From positions 1,922,001 through 1,986,000 of the forward strand of contig NZ_CP116615.1 in assembly GCF_024832785.1 (NCBI RefSeq): a stretch of 64,000 nt of DNA. Direction: 5' to 3'. Numbering within the stretch: the first letter of the stretch is position 1; each line of letters starts with the position of its first letter. This document shows positions 33,490 through 42,982 of this stretch, one piece after another. Both the position numbers and the translations under genes were made by a program. The notes below the pieces were generated by a model. The model did not search any database, had not been told where the DNA came from, and saw nothing but the letters and a program-made list of their open reading frames with translations. Source of the DNA: Fontisphaera persica (GTDB lineage Bacteria; Verrucomicrobiota; Verrucomicrobiia; Limisphaerales; Fontisphaeraceae).

Positions 33490-36400
33490 TGATACCGGTA
33501 TTGGCGATGGTGGCGGTGCCCCCTTGGGATTTGGTTAAACTCCCGCCTCGGATGCGGCCCTCCCCTCGAAAAACATAATTTTTGCTATTCGCCTCGATGC
33601 GCCAAATGGCTGGGTACAAATCTCCCACCAGTTGAACGGTCGTCTCCACTCCGCTGTCATCGAACACCACAGTATCCCCTGCCAAAAACCGCTCGTTGCC
33701 GGCCCAATTGGGAGTTTGATTCAAATCCCACAAACCCGGCCCCGACGGATGGTCCCCCCGCCAGGTGATAGTGCCGCCCTCCGCGGTGGCCAGCAGGCGG
33801 ATTTTTCCGGGCACCGAAGTGTCCAGCAGGAAGGAATAGCGGCTGTCGGTTACCACTTCCAGGTTTTCCACCAGGCCATTCAAGGTTCCACCATAGTTGA
33901 TTAGTGTGTAAAACTCCGTGGTATTCAGGGGCGCCAATGGCACAATCTTTAGCGTCACCCTGCCATTCAGATAAAGGTCACCTCCCAATACCAGCAGGTC
34001 GTTGGTGCCGCCACCCTCGACGGTGGATTCTCCCAACTCAAAAACCAAAGTTGCCCCTGTCTCCAAGGTGAGATGATTGGTAATCGTCAGGGTCCCGGCA
34101 CTGGTCCCCGGCTGCAACACGGTGCGCGCCCCCGCCCTCACGCTGCCATGGACCATCCCACTGCCCATAAGCGATTGTCCCTCGGGCAAATCATAGAGCT
34201 GCGCAGGCCGCAGGCTGCTGACATCCATCACGGTGCCGGCAGCAAGTACCAGATTGGTGACCCCAGCCAGGGTGGCGTTGGTTCCTAAAGTCAACCGGCC
34301 ACTATTGAGGTAAATGGCCCCCTGAAACTCACCCGGCGAATCGAGCGTTAACGTGCCCGAGCCATTTTTATTCAAACGTCCGTTGCCCATGATTTCACCG
34401 TAAAGGCTGATGCTGGAGACACCGTCCACCGTATTCGTGCCGCTTAACCTCAGGGAGCCTCGCAGAACAGCATTGTCGAGCGGGGGCGTGGTGGCATTCA
34501 ATAAGCGGCCGTTTTCCATAATGATATTTTTGGTGGTGGCATTGGTGCCCACCGCCCAAAAAGCCAAGGTTGCCCCCGGCCTTACCATGAGGGGTGCTGC
34601 CGGATTACCCAACTGCGTATTGCCCAGGACAGTTAACTGGCCGCCTAATACTTCCACTTCGCCCAGCCCGGTTTCGCCTAAATGCGACAAGGCAATTTCC
34701 GCCGGTCCCACTTTGATTAAACGATGGCCATTCCCCACAATGGTTCCCGCAAAAATATCAAACCGGTTCGGGCCGCCCAAGGTGGTGTCGCCCTGCAAAG
34801 TAATCACTCCCCCCAGGCCATTGTTGACCAAAGCCCCGCCGGAATTGATGATGGCGCCCACCCCATTATGGCCTGCACCGCTCACACTAACCGGTTCGGT
34901 TCCCGGGGAAATGCCCCCGAGGTCCAGCGTGGCGCCCGCCCCAATTATCGTCCCCTGCCCTGTCGCCCCCAGCGCTGCGGGATGGCCCAGCTTCAGTATG
35001 CCCTCATTTATTTGCACCGGCCCCAGAAACAGGTTGGCCGTTCCCAAAGTGAGCGTGGAAGTGCCGGATTTGGTTAATCCCAAGGCCATTCCACCCAGCG
35101 TACCCGAGCCAGTGAAACTGAAGTTCAGCGACGAGGACGCCACCACCACCCCTGCTGGAGACAGTTGGCCGCCCAAAACCACGTTGATTTGCACAAGCTG
35201 CGTATCATCAAAACGCACCACGTCTGCCTGTTTGAAGACGTCCTCGGCCTGGGTGACCAGATTGGACCAATTGGCCATGGTGAAATTCCAGTTGCCATTG
35301 GCCGTGGCCACCCATTGCAATGGGGCATTGGTGCCGTTCACCACCAGTTTAATCTTCCCCTCCTCAGTTTCATCGAGGTTTATGGAATAACGGGAATTGT
35401 GAATCACCACCGGATTAAAATCACCACGTTTGACCCCCGTATATTTGATCAACCAATAGGTGCCGTTGGCCAGTGGCGCCAGCGGATTGATGACCACCGG
35501 AGTGTTGGTAATCACCAAATCGCCCTGAATTTCCAAAAAGTCATTTTGCGGGCCTAATTCCGTCGTCGCCCCCAAGTCGAAGACCAAACGAGCAGACGAA
35601 GCAATGTCCGGGGTTTCTGGCAATACCAAGGTGCCCGGCCTCCCCGCCCCAGCAGGGTTGATATCTCCATAAAAGGTGGCTGTGGCCGTGAGACCAGCAC
35701 CCGGCGCCAACACCACATAAAACTTGTTTCCTGCAATGAATGCCTCCCCCGGCGCAGGCGACCCAGGAATTTCAGTCGTATAAGTCCATGTGCGCCCCTT
35801 GACAGTCCCCGAACTGCCCGGGCCCGCATCAAAAATCGCCCAAAGCGCCCGCACCTCGGCCAGGCTATAATCCAGCCCCAACTGGGTCGGCACGCTGTTG
35901 AGGGTATAAATCCGCTCCAGCGGCAGGGCCTCATTGAAAAAGGCCACATCGTCCAAATCACAGTCATCCATTTGGTCCATGCGGCCAAACTCAAAAATGG
36001 TCGTGGCCGTGGCATCCAACCACGCCTGCGTGGTGACATTGGTGGAAACCCCGAAAATAATGGCCGTGTTCTGATTGACGCCGTCGTGCCGCAAAACCAC
36101 GTGGTACCAGGTGCCATTGACCAGTGCGGGAGGGAACATGTTGGGCTGCGCATTGCCCCGTTTGAACGTCAAGCGGTTGCCATTACGGGCACGGAAAAAG
36201 CCCCATCCAATGTTGGAGCCGGAGGTGGCGCTTTGAGAACCAATACGCATCGGGCCCGGAAAATCGCCGATGTTGGGGCCCGGACGATACCAAAAGCTGA
36301 TGGTGAAGGCATCGTTCAACCATAGGTCATTTTGGAAAGGCACCGTCACCCGCGAGCCATTGCCATTGTCCACCCGGTTGAAATCCAGCGCGTATCCAAA

Positions 36401-36640
36401 CCGGCCGGGAATCCATTGCGGCAAGGTCCCGGTTCCCTGAGCTGCCAACGTCCCATCATGCGGCGTCCCCACACCGGAGGTGTCTCGCGCAATTGTGCCA
36501 GTACCCTCGTCAAAGTTCCAATACGCAATCAAGGCCGCGGACAGAGGCGAGGGAAGGGTGCCCATCAAAAAGAGCACCAGCCCCACATACACTCGTCGCC
36601 AGATGGAAGGAGATTTCAAAAAGAAGAATGCGCGCTTCAT
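33317..36640 (-). CDS. Giant surface protein, N-terminal segment: LamG plus beta-strand repeats
   Basis: The first segment starts with a signal peptide (MKRAFFFLKSPSIWRRVYVG, then a hydrophobic core ending PLSA). A LamG/concanavalin-like domain follows at about 24-220 (LIAYWNFDEGTGTIARDTSG, FTISFWYRPG). About 800 residues of beta-strand-rich repeats follow, for example LNKNGSGTLTLDSPGEFQG and LGLTKSGTSTLTLGTANLFLG. The frame breaks at a G9 tract (33453-33461); the rest down to 33317 is out-of-frame noise. Such proteins are common in Verrucomicrobiota and are thought to be secreted adhesins. An in-frame ATG at 36718 could extend the N-terminus by 26 residues, but the signal peptide supports 36640. 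The gene has a very good promoter at 36743-36771. Confidence 0.82.
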   Translation of the reverse strand: MKRAFFFLKSPSIWRRVYVGLVLFLMGTLPSPLSAALIAYWNFDEGTGTIARDTSGVGTPHDGTLAAQGTGTLPQWIPGRFGYALDFNRVDNGNGSRVTVPFQNDLWLNDAFTISFWYRPGPNIGDFPGPMRIGSQSATSGSNIGWGFFRARNGNRLTFKRGNAQPNMFPPALVNGTWYHVVLRHDGVNQNTAIIFGVSTNVTTQAWLDATATTIFEFGRMDQMDDCDLDDVAFFNEALPLERIYTLNSVPTQLGLDYSLAEVRALWAIFDAGPGSSGTVKGRTWTYTTEIPGSPAPGEAFIAGNKFYVVLAPGAGLTATATFYGDINPAGAGRPGTLVLPETPDIASSARLVFDLGATTELGPQNDFLEIQGDLVITNTPVVINPLAPLANGTYWLIKYTGVKRGDFNPVVIHNSRYSINLDETEEGKIKLVVNGTNAPLQWVATANGNWNFTMANWSNLVTQAEDVFKQADVVRFDDTQLVQINVVLGGQLSPAGVVVASSSLNFSFTGSGTLGGMALGLTKSGTSTLTLGTANLFLGPVQINEGILKLGHPAALGATGQGTIIGAGATLDLGGISPGTEPVSVSGAGHNGVGAIINSGGALVNNGLGGVITLQGDTTLGGPNRFDIFAGTIVGNGHRLIKVGPAEIALSHLGETGLGEVEVLGGQLTVLGNTQLGNPAAPLMVRPGATLAFWAVGTNATTKNIIMENGRLLNATTPPLDNAVLRGSLRLSGTNTVDGVSSISLYGEIMGNGRLNKNGSGTLTLDSPGEFQGAIYLNSGRLTLGTNATLAGVTNLVLAAGTVMDVSSLRPAQLYDLPEGQSLMGSGMVHGSVRAGARTVLQPGTSAGTLTITNHLTLETGATLVFELGESTVEGGGTNDLLVLGGDLYLNGRVTLKIVPLAPLNTTEFYTLINYGGTLNGLVENLEVVTDSRYSFLLDTSVPGKIRLLATAEGGTITWRGDHPSGPGLWDLNQTPNWAGNERFLAGDTVVFDDSGVETTVQLVGDLYPAIWRIEANSKNYVFRGEGRIRGGSLTKSQGGTATIANTGINDFAGAITLLGGGAGSGRGRGVWKSRLRPGGKPRQTCAQAQRRRDLGQHHDRGRAFC
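33453..33461 (-). repeat. Poly-G tract (G9 on coding strand) at a frame break
   Basis: Nine consecutive G on the coding strand. Frame 1 reads AITLLGGGAGSG, and frame 2 resumes as GVLEVGEGG. Eight G would give one continuous frame. Like the G8 tract 930 bases downstream, it needs exactly one G fewer. Confidence 0.8.
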
Positions 36641-36742
36641 GGCAGGTTTTTCTTCAGGCCTGACCACATTCCTGTCGGGTAGCAAACCCGCCACGGTCTG
36701 CATTACCCGGACTGGCATGGTAGGGTTTTTTTGAGTTACACA

Positions 36743-36771
36743 ATTATATAACGTCCATTTTCTGCCGTCAA
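36743..36771 (-). promoter_or_regulatory. Near-consensus sigma-70 promoter for the giant surface protein
   Basis: On the minus strand, TTGACG (36766-36771) and a perfect TATAAT (36743-36748) are separated by exactly 17 bases. The predicted start near 36736 leaves a leader of about 95 bases before ATG 36640. This is the best promoter match in the window. It lies in the 253-base divergent region 36641-36893. Confidence 0.72.
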
Positions 36772-36893
36772 TTTGGAAATAGGGATTGACGCCCACTCTG
36801 CCACCCTTCTGTTTCTTCCTGTCCCCCGCAGGGATTTCTTTGCCCATCCAGATTGCGCATCCGCAGTTGTGGTAATTTGGATACTTCGGTAAC

Positions 36894-37736
36894 ATGCCCG
36901 CTGACATGAGCGATAACGCAGACCATCTTAGCACGCGCTGGCATGGCCTCCGGGCTGCGCTGGCCGGGTTGAATGGTTATGTGTTGCTGCTGCGGTGGCT
37001 CAAACCCGACCTTTACCGGGCCTGTCTTTCAGAAAACATCCGCCGGGGCGAGGAATACCTGGGCTGGGGACTGCCCCCCCGGGACCCTATTGATTTTCTA
37101 TGGAAGAACCGGCCTTCAAGCCTGTCCCGGGAGGACCGCGTCCATTTGCCGCCCCGGCTGACTGACGCCGGGGGCACTTCCTTGACAGAACTGACCATGC
37201 TGGCCGCTGCGACGCGCTTGCTGCAGCCGCGCTGCGTTTTTGAAATTGGCACCTTCAACGGCCGCACCACCGCCGTTTTCCTGATGAACACACCGCCCGA
37301 GGCCCGTGTGTACAGCCTGGACTTGCCGCCCTCTGCCACGCCGACTGAAAAAAACATGATTGATTCGGATTGCAGCCTCATTCAGCGCCGGCGGCTGGCG
37401 GCGTATGTGTATGAATACGGCTTGGAGGCCCGCTTCGAGCAATTGCTGGGCGATTCCCTGGCCTTTGACCCTTCTCCCTTTGCGGGGCGCGTGGAGCTGG
37501 GATTCATTGATGGGGCGCACGCTCTGCCTTATGTCCGTAATGATACCGAAAAAATGGCCCGCATGATAGCTCCCGCCGGCCTCGTATTCTGGCACGATTA
37601 TGGCGGGCGCGGACGTTTCGGGCCGCTGACAGCCTATTTGGAATCTTTGCAAGAACGACTGGCACTCTACCGCGTGCCGGGAACCACCCTGGCGTGGACC
37701 CAAGGCAGTGAATTACGCAAATTACTCCCAGATTAA
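36894..37736 (+). CDS. Class I SAM-dependent methyltransferase (Methyltransf_24-like)
   Basis: A 280-residue protein. The SAM-binding motif I is CVFEIGTFNGRTTAVFL (about 117-133), motif II/III includes RVYSLDLPP, and the later GFIDGAHALPYVRNDTEKM and VFWHDYGG match the family of methyltransferases often encoded with glycan gene clusters (TIGR/Pfam Methyltransf_24). An alternative ATG lies at 36906. It is divergent from the surface-protein gene and followed 15 bases later by a second methyltransferase. The substrate is probably a glycan sugar, by context only. Confidence 0.78.
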   Translation: MPADMSDNADHLSTRWHGLRAALAGLNGYVLLLRWLKPDLYRACLSENIRRGEEYLGWGLPPRDPIDFLWKNRPSSLSREDRVHLPPRLTDAGGTSLTELTMLAAATRLLQPRCVFEIGTFNGRTTAVFLMNTPPEARVYSLDLPPSATPTEKNMIDSDCSLIQRRRLAAYVYEYGLEARFEQLLGDSLAFDPSPFAGRVELGFIDGAHALPYVRNDTEKMARMIAPAGLVFWHDYGGRGRFGPLTAYLESLQERLALYRVPGTTLAWTQGSELRKLLPD

Positions 37737-37751
37737 CCCGGTTTTTTCGCT

Positions 37752-38453
37752 GTGACCGCCCCCATCCAACACCTCCCTTACCAAATAGATGAAGCCGGCA
37801 ACCGGCATCATTTCTACGAAAACCACTGGAAACAAGTGGGGCTGGATTTGCTCATGCGCCATTGCCCGCCCCGGGGGCAAACCCTGCTGGATTACGGTTG
37901 TGGACGAGGGGAGTTTCTCACCCTGGCGGGCGCAGCGGGCTATCAGGTGACCGGGGCGGATGTGGACCCGCAATGCGTGGCCCTGGCCGCCCAGAAAGGC
38001 CGGGCCGTGAGTTTGCAGGCGGGGGATCCCCTGCCCCAATTCGGTCCGCAATCTTTTGACATTGTCGCCTGCTTCCACGTCCTGGAGCATGTGGAAAATC
38101 CCCGGCAGGTGTTGACCGGTCTGGGCCGCATCGCCCGCCAATGTCTGATTCTGGCCGTGCCCAATCTGCGCAATCTGGTCTGGTTGTTTCATCGGCGTAT
38201 CCGGCTGGATTATGTGAACGAAGGGCACCTGCAATCGTGGGATCACTACCACTTTCTCAACCTGGCCGAGCGCCATTGCGGGCTGGAGTTAATTGAGTGG
38301 GGCTTTGATGCCACCGCCCTACCCTTGTTCAGCCGGCTCACCGGCAAACTTTTTGGCGAAAAAACCCAAATTCGGCTTGAGACCGGCCTTTTCAAGCGCG
38401 CGTTTCCTTTTCACGGCATCTCGGTGCTGGGCCTTTTTCGGCCGCGCCGTTAA
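37752..38453 (+). CDS. Class I SAM-dependent methyltransferase
   Basis: A 233-residue methyltransferase from a GTG start. Motif I is LLDYGCGRGEFLTLAGAAGY and the acidic residue that binds the ribose is in TGADVDP. FDIVACFHVLEHVENP is the typical motif of this family, and a C-terminal LDYVNEGHLQSWDHYHFLNL segment likely shapes the substrate pocket. It ends overlapping the convergent flippase gene by 4 bases. The HYHFL region resembles glycan-cluster methyltransferases acting on nucleotide sugars or oligosaccharides; the substrate is unknown. Confidence 0.83.
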   Translation: MTAPIQHLPYQIDEAGNRHHFYENHWKQVGLDLLMRHCPPRGQTLLDYGCGRGEFLTLAGAAGYQVTGADVDPQCVALAAQKGRAVSLQAGDPLPQFGPQSFDIVACFHVLEHVENPRQVLTGLGRIARQCLILAVPNLRNLVWLFHRRIRLDYVNEGHLQSWDHYHFLNLAERHCGLELIEWGFDATALPLFSRLTGKLFGEKTQIRLETGLFKRAFPFHGISVLGLFRPRR

Positions 38454-39838
38454 GACAAGGCCATGCGAAGGATATCCTTGGGGGCAAAGGGAAGACTGCG
38501 CAGCCCCTGGCGCAGGTAAAACCAGCCATTGCCGGCCAGCTCCGCCAGCGGCACCGCCAGCAACATCCCCCATAACCCCAAGGGCGCCGCCAAACATAAA
38601 CTCAAGGTCATGGCGCCCACCCCGGTCAGCAGCGCCACACGGTTGAAAGGCATGACGTTGGCCGTGCAGGTAAGCGCGCCAAAGGCGCCATAAAAGGTTT
38701 GAAAACACAGACTCGCAAAATAAAAAGCCAGCATGGGCGCCGGCAGCAGGCGGGTCTGGGCGCCCTTGAATTCCAACAAGGCATTGCCCGCAACCAAAAC
38801 CAGCGCCGCCAGCCCCACGAGCGTTGCCAGCATCAAGCCCAGCCGCCGGATGAAAAGCCGGGTCAACTCTTCCATGCGTCCCTGAGTGCGCATGATGGTG
38901 ATTTCAGGCCATTTGACGTTGAGCCACAAATTGGCCAGTCCCACCAGGAAAAATCCCACCTGGGTGGAAAGGCCCAGGGAGGCAAATTCCGCTTCGGGTA
39001 AAATCTGACTGCCAATGAGGATATTGCCATTGGTCAACAAATAACTGCCGATGAAAGTCACGCCAAAGCGGCGGGCGTTGGGCCATAAACGTGGAAAAAG
39101 TGTGGGGTCCGGCATGACCGGCTCGGCCGGGGGCGGCACCGCTTCCAGAAAGGCCCGGCGCCACAACCGGCGGGCCAGAAAGGCGCGCACCGCCGAGGCC
39201 ACCACTAATGCCATTAAACCCTGCCCGGCCAGCAGCAAACCCGCCGCCAAAACAAAATAAACCAAACTGCTCCATAGCATCGCCGCTTGATAGGCTCGCA
39301 CCCGGTTGACCCCCTGACAGGCCATGCCCCAGTAAGAAGTGGCCAGATTATAGCCGGTGGCGACCAAAAACGTGAACCACGACGCCCAATTCCACCAAGG
39401 CCGAGCGGTCAGCGATATGTGAGAAGCCACCAGCAAGGTGCCCCCCAGGCCGATGACCGTCATCGCGCCCACGGCCAGGTAGAGATACAGCCGTGCCGCA
39501 GCCAGATGCACCTGGCGCAACCGTTTCAGATTAGGCTCGCCTTTCTCCGGCGGCGCGCGCAGTCCTTCGGTGTCAAAATCCTCGGCGCCCGCCCATAAAA
39601 AACTGTACACGCGCGTCAGCGCCTGGCCGAATCCGAAATCCGCCAGCACCACCAGCGTGCCCAGGGAAAGAAACAGCCACCAAATGCCCAGCTCCTTGGG
39701 CGGTAAAACCACCAGCACGAAAGGCAGCAGGAAAAATTGTGCGCCCGCACGCAGCGCCGTCCCTAGCACGCCATACAACATGGCGGAGCGCTGGATGCGC
39801 TGCCATCCCTGCCGCCAGGATGCTTGCAATCCTTTCAT
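38450..39838 (-). CDS. Wzx-like polysaccharide flippase
   Basis: A 462-residue integral membrane protein with about twelve hydrophobic helices, beginning LRAGAQFFLLPFVLVVLPPK and containing GIWWLFLSLGTLVVLADFGF, the classic start of MOP-superfamily oligosaccharide flippases. It should export lipid-linked repeat units across the inner membrane. It overlaps the upstream GT4 gene by 4 bases (ATGA) and is the last gene of a minus-strand glycan operon running from 42772. The stop overlaps that of the convergent methyltransferase. Confidence 0.85.
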   Translation of the reverse strand: MKGLQASWRQGWQRIQRSAMLYGVLGTALRAGAQFFLLPFVLVVLPPKELGIWWLFLSLGTLVVLADFGFGQALTRVYSFLWAGAEDFDTEGLRAPPEKGEPNLKRLRQVHLAAARLYLYLAVGAMTVIGLGGTLLVASHISLTARPWWNWASWFTFLVATGYNLATSYWGMACQGVNRVRAYQAAMLWSSLVYFVLAAGLLLAGQGLMALVVASAVRAFLARRLWRRAFLEAVPPPAEPVMPDPTLFPRLWPNARRFGVTFIGSYLLTNGNILIGSQILPEAEFASLGLSTQVGFFLVGLANLWLNVKWPEITIMRTQGRMEELTRLFIRRLGLMLATLVGLAALVLVAGNALLEFKGAQTRLLPAPMLAFYFASLCFQTFYGAFGALTCTANVMPFNRVALLTGVGAMTLSLCLAAPLGLWGMLLAVPLAELAGNGWFYLRQGLRSLPFAPKDILRMALS

Positions 39839-40986
39839 GAGGGGATTTGCAACAACTCCCGATAAATGGCAACATGCCCCGCCGCCACTGCCTGCGGTGT
39901 ATGATATTGTGCGGCGCGCTGGCGAGCGGCCGCTGCCATCTGCTCACGCCAATCTGGCCGCTCCAACATTTCCTGGAGATGCCGGCGGATATCTGCAGGA
40001 TCGCGCGGATCAAATAGAACTCCGGTGACCTCTGCTTCAATCACATCCGGAATGCCACCCACTCGCGCTGCTGCCACCGGGACTCCCGCCGCCATGGCTT
40101 CCAGAAGCGCCATGGGACAATTATCCTCCAAGCTGGGCAACACCACCAGTGTGGCCCTTGCCAGGCCCTCGAGCAATTGCCTGCGATGCCAAAAGCCTTC
40201 ATGACGACACCACGGGTGTTGCGCCACCCGCGCCTTAAATTGCTGATAATACGGGTCCCGCGCATCCCCTCCGCCCGCAAACACCAGGGTCAGCCCATAT
40301 TTTTCCGCCACGGGGGCCAGCGCTTCAATAAGCCGCAGGTGGTTTTTGAGGGCTACAATGTTGGCCGGACACACAAGCCAGGGCTTCTGGGACGGCTCCC
40401 TTTTCACCCTGAAGAATTCCGGGTCCACAGCGTTGGGCAACAGCCATGTCCGCCGGGCCAGCCCCTGGACTTCGCGCAAGGTATGGCGGGTCAGGCAAAC
40501 CACCCCTCCCGCCCGGCGCACGGCCAGGGACTCCAGCCGCGCCCCAACCCAAAGATAAGTGAAGGGGAGCGCCCGATGCAGTCGCGCAATCGCCCGCATA
40601 TTGCCATGGACGGTAACCAGATTCGGACGCCGGCTGAAAACAGCGCCCAGCGCGCAATAACGCTCCGTCCCCTGCCCATGCACCACATCCGGTTGCAACG
40701 CTTGAATTCGCTGCCGCAAGGCGCGCACGGCCGGGAGGTATAACCCGCTCAGCCCGGCAAACCGGCCGGCGGGCAGGAGGTGATAATGCACTCGCTCCCC
40801 CAGTTGGGCGGGGGCCGCCATGGGGCGGCGGGTGGTGGCCAGCACGTGCAGCTCAATCTCCGGCAGCTCCTGCAATCCCTGCAACAGAGCGGCCGGGGCC
40901 GGGCCAAATTCCGGCTCCGGCCTGTCGTACTGCCGGCGTTCATCCCGGTTGTCCGGGATAATCATGGCCACGCGCAACTTTCTCAT
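39835..40986 (-). CDS. Family 4 glycosyltransferase
   Basis: A 383-residue GT-B enzyme. The N-terminal half starts KLRVAMIIPDNRDERRQYD and includes DVVHGQGTERYCALG and VTVHGNMR; the donor half has NIVALKNHLRLIEALAPV, FAGGGD and LPSLEDNCPMALLEAMAAG, the EX7E-type motif. ATG 40986 overlaps the stop of the upstream GT4 by 4 bases; the longer frame to 41049 is antisense-free but lies within that gene and is rejected. It is probably part of a four-gene glycan operon. Confidence 0.9.
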   Translation of the reverse strand: MRKLRVAMIIPDNRDERRQYDRPEPEFGPAPAALLQGLQELPEIELHVLATTRRPMAAPAQLGERVHYHLLPAGRFAGLSGLYLPAVRALRQRIQALQPDVVHGQGTERYCALGAVFSRRPNLVTVHGNMRAIARLHRALPFTYLWVGARLESLAVRRAGGVVCLTRHTLREVQGLARRTWLLPNAVDPEFFRVKREPSQKPWLVCPANIVALKNHLRLIEALAPVAEKYGLTLVFAGGGDARDPYYQQFKARVAQHPWCRHEGFWHRRQLLEGLARATLVVLPSLEDNCPMALLEAMAAGVPVAAARVGGIPDVIEAEVTGVLFDPRDPADIRRHLQEMLERPDWREQMAAAARQRAAQYHTPQAVAAGHVAIYRELLQIPS

Positions 40987-41999
40987 GCCGGCGCCTTTGC
41001 CAGTACCTGCCGATATACCTCCCTGGTCTTCTCCGCCACCTGCCGCCATGTCGGCACTGGGAAATTATGCCCAGCAAAACGGTGGGCCTTCTCGTAAAAC
41101 TCCCGCAGACGCCGCGCAATCGCCGCCGGGCTGTCCAGGGGGCAAAATTGAATGTGCCGCGCCGTGGGGTACCCCCCAGTCGCCCACGGCAGGCGGGACA
41201 AAAACAGCGGCAAACCTGCGGCTGAAGCTTCATAGACGGCGATGCAGCCCGTTTCAAATTCGCTCAACAACGCAAAACCCCGCGCCCGCCGCAACAGCCG
41301 CTGCTTTTCCGCCTCGCTGACAAAGCCCGCGTAACGCACCCAGCGATTATCCACCAGCGCGCAAAACTGTTGATAATAGGAATCAGTCTCCGCGTAAGGT
41401 TTGCCCAGAAAAAGCACGGGCACCTGGGCTGAACGAGCGGCTTCCGCCAACCACACCGTGCGCTTGCGCGGCGCGATGGTGGCCATGCTAATCAAGTAAT
41501 CTTCCTCGGCATCCGGCTGGGCCAGCGCCGCCAGCACGTCCGCTTCCAAACCGTGACTGATGTAGTGACACCGCTGCGGATCCGCGTCGAACAAGTATTG
41601 GGCCACGGCGGGTTCAATGGGCGAACAAAAAATGAGGGCGTCCACTGTGCGAAATGACTCCCATGACAGGCGGGTGGTAAAAGCCGGCAGGAATCGCATC
41701 CCCAGCCGCACCAACAAGCGTTGCAGCCAAAGCTGGCGGCGCGGGCGGCTTGCCGTCATGTCCAGAAACTCCGTCATCACCACCTTGTAGCCCTTTTGAT
41801 GGGCCAGTCGCACATTAACAGCCGGGGCGCGCCGCCCAATGTAATGAATGATGTCGCCGGTTTGTTGCTCATCCCACCAGCGTTCCGGCTCCACCTCCTC
41901 CCCCAAGGCCGCCAGCTCGCGCATCAGGCTCTCGATATGCGTTTGCGAGCCGCCATGCGCCAGATGAAACGGAATGTCATGAGAGAAAAGTATCTTCAT
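40983..41999 (-). CDS. Family 4 glycosyltransferase (second)
   Basis: A 338-residue GT-B type enzyme starting MKILFSHDIPFHLAHGGSQT, with the glycine-rich GGSQTHIESLMREL that binds the acceptor side. The donor half has ISMATIAPRKRTVWLAEAA, FLGKPYAETDSYYQQF and LLSEFETGCIAVYEASAAG in place of the EX7E motif. ATG 41999 is chosen for the strong first beta strand; the frame upstream to 42074 overlaps the methyltransferase gene. No Shine-Dalgarno is seen, so translation may depend on coupling to the upstream gene 11 bases away. Confidence 0.85.
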   Translation of the reverse strand: MKILFSHDIPFHLAHGGSQTHIESLMRELAALGEEVEPERWWDEQQTGDIIHYIGRRAPAVNVRLAHQKGYKVVMTEFLDMTASRPRRQLWLQRLLVRLGMRFLPAFTTRLSWESFRTVDALIFCSPIEPAVAQYLFDADPQRCHYISHGLEADVLAALAQPDAEEDYLISMATIAPRKRTVWLAEAARSAQVPVLFLGKPYAETDSYYQQFCALVDNRWVRYAGFVSEAEKQRLLRRARGFALLSEFETGCIAVYEASAAGLPLFLSRLPWATGGYPTARHIQFCPLDSPAAIARRLREFYEKAHRFAGHNFPVPTWRQVAEKTREVYRQVLAKAPA

Positions 42000-42010
42000 G
42001 GGGGGTGAGC

Positions 42011-42772
42011 TTAAACCTGCCGGCCCTCCGCGTACTTGCGCGCATAACGCGCCGGCAGCCTTTGAAACACCCACTTCCGCACGGCATGCGGCACCACCAC
42101 GGCCGCCACCTCCGCCGGCTCAAGGCGCCGCCGCCACCAGCGCCGCCGCGCCTCCCGCAAACTGGCTGGGGAAGGTTGCGGCGCGGTTTTTTCCGCCCAA
42201 AACAAACCTTCCACGCTGACGTCATGCAACTGGCAGCGCCAGTTATCCAGCGCGGAAAGATAGGGCACCAGGTATTTGCCCTTGCGCAATTTGGCATCAT
42301 GCGCCAGCAACCGCGCCCCCACTGGCAGGTGGGGGTCCAAAAGAAAAAACTCATCCATCTGCTCCATCGGGCGGTTGCCGCCGTCCAGGAAAACGAGGTC
42401 AATTTCAAAGCCCGGGGCTTGCTCAGCCAGCCAGCGGGGAATGACCTGTTGCGAAAACCCCAGGAGGGGAGTGAAACGATGCATCAACTGGGGCGCCGCC
42501 TGCTGCAAATTGGCCTTCATCTGCGCAAATATTTCCGGGTCCGCCTCGATGCCCCATAAATGCCCGCTGCCCCGGGCCTCCAAAGCGCGCAACAAATGCA
42601 AGGTGCTGCCGCCCCCCAGCCAGGTGCCCACCTCCAACACCACCCGGGGGGGACGTGGCGCGGTCCGCACGGCATCCTCCAACAACTGCCGCTCAACCGC
42701 GTTTAATTGCCCCTCCAGCACGGGGCCTTGGACACCTGGATTACTCATGCGCGCAATGCCATGTGGCGGCAT
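42011..42772 (-). CDS. Class I SAM-dependent methyltransferase (CmcI/Methyltransf_24-like)
   Basis: A 253-residue methyltransferase. Motif I is VVLEVGTWLGGGSTLHLL, the acidic residue is in LWGIEADPE, and IDLVFLDGGNRPMEQMDEFF provides the catalytic Asp region seen in Methyltransf_24 and CmcI-like enzymes. The C-terminus is Arg-rich (RRRWWRRRLEP). Start candidates are 42772 (used; GGAA lies upstream) and 42748. It is the first gene of the minus-strand glycan operon. The 210 bases upstream (42773-42982) hold no visible gene. Confidence 0.78.
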   Translation of the reverse strand: MPPHGIARMSNPGVQGPVLEGQLNAVERQLLEDAVRTAPRPPRVVLEVGTWLGGGSTLHLLRALEARGSGHLWGIEADPEIFAQMKANLQQAAPQLMHRFTPLLGFSQQVIPRWLAEQAPGFEIDLVFLDGGNRPMEQMDEFFLLDPHLPVGARLLAHDAKLRKGKYLVPYLSALDNWRCQLHDVSVEGLFWAEKTAPQPSPASLREARRRWWRRRLEPAEVAAVVVPHAVRKWVFQRLPARYARKYAEGRQV

Positions 42773-42982
42773 ACTAATTTCCGTTGTCACTGCGTGACAA
42801 GGGATTATTGGCTCGCCCCTGCCAGATGGGGCTGCTCCATAATGCCAGAATGCCCCGCCTCCAGGGACTTCACATGGCAGGCATGTATGAATCCAAACTG
42901 ACAATGCCCCAGCCCCATCCCTCCACCTGCTTGAGCTTGAGAAGGGCTTTGTTATTCGTCCGTCTTGTGGCATTTTGAGGGG

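Noticed and set aside
36872-36906. TTGTGG-N17-TAACAT upstream of the methyltransferase.
   Set aside because: The -10 box would overlap the ATG at 36894; it would only work if translation began at 36906, for which there is no independent support.
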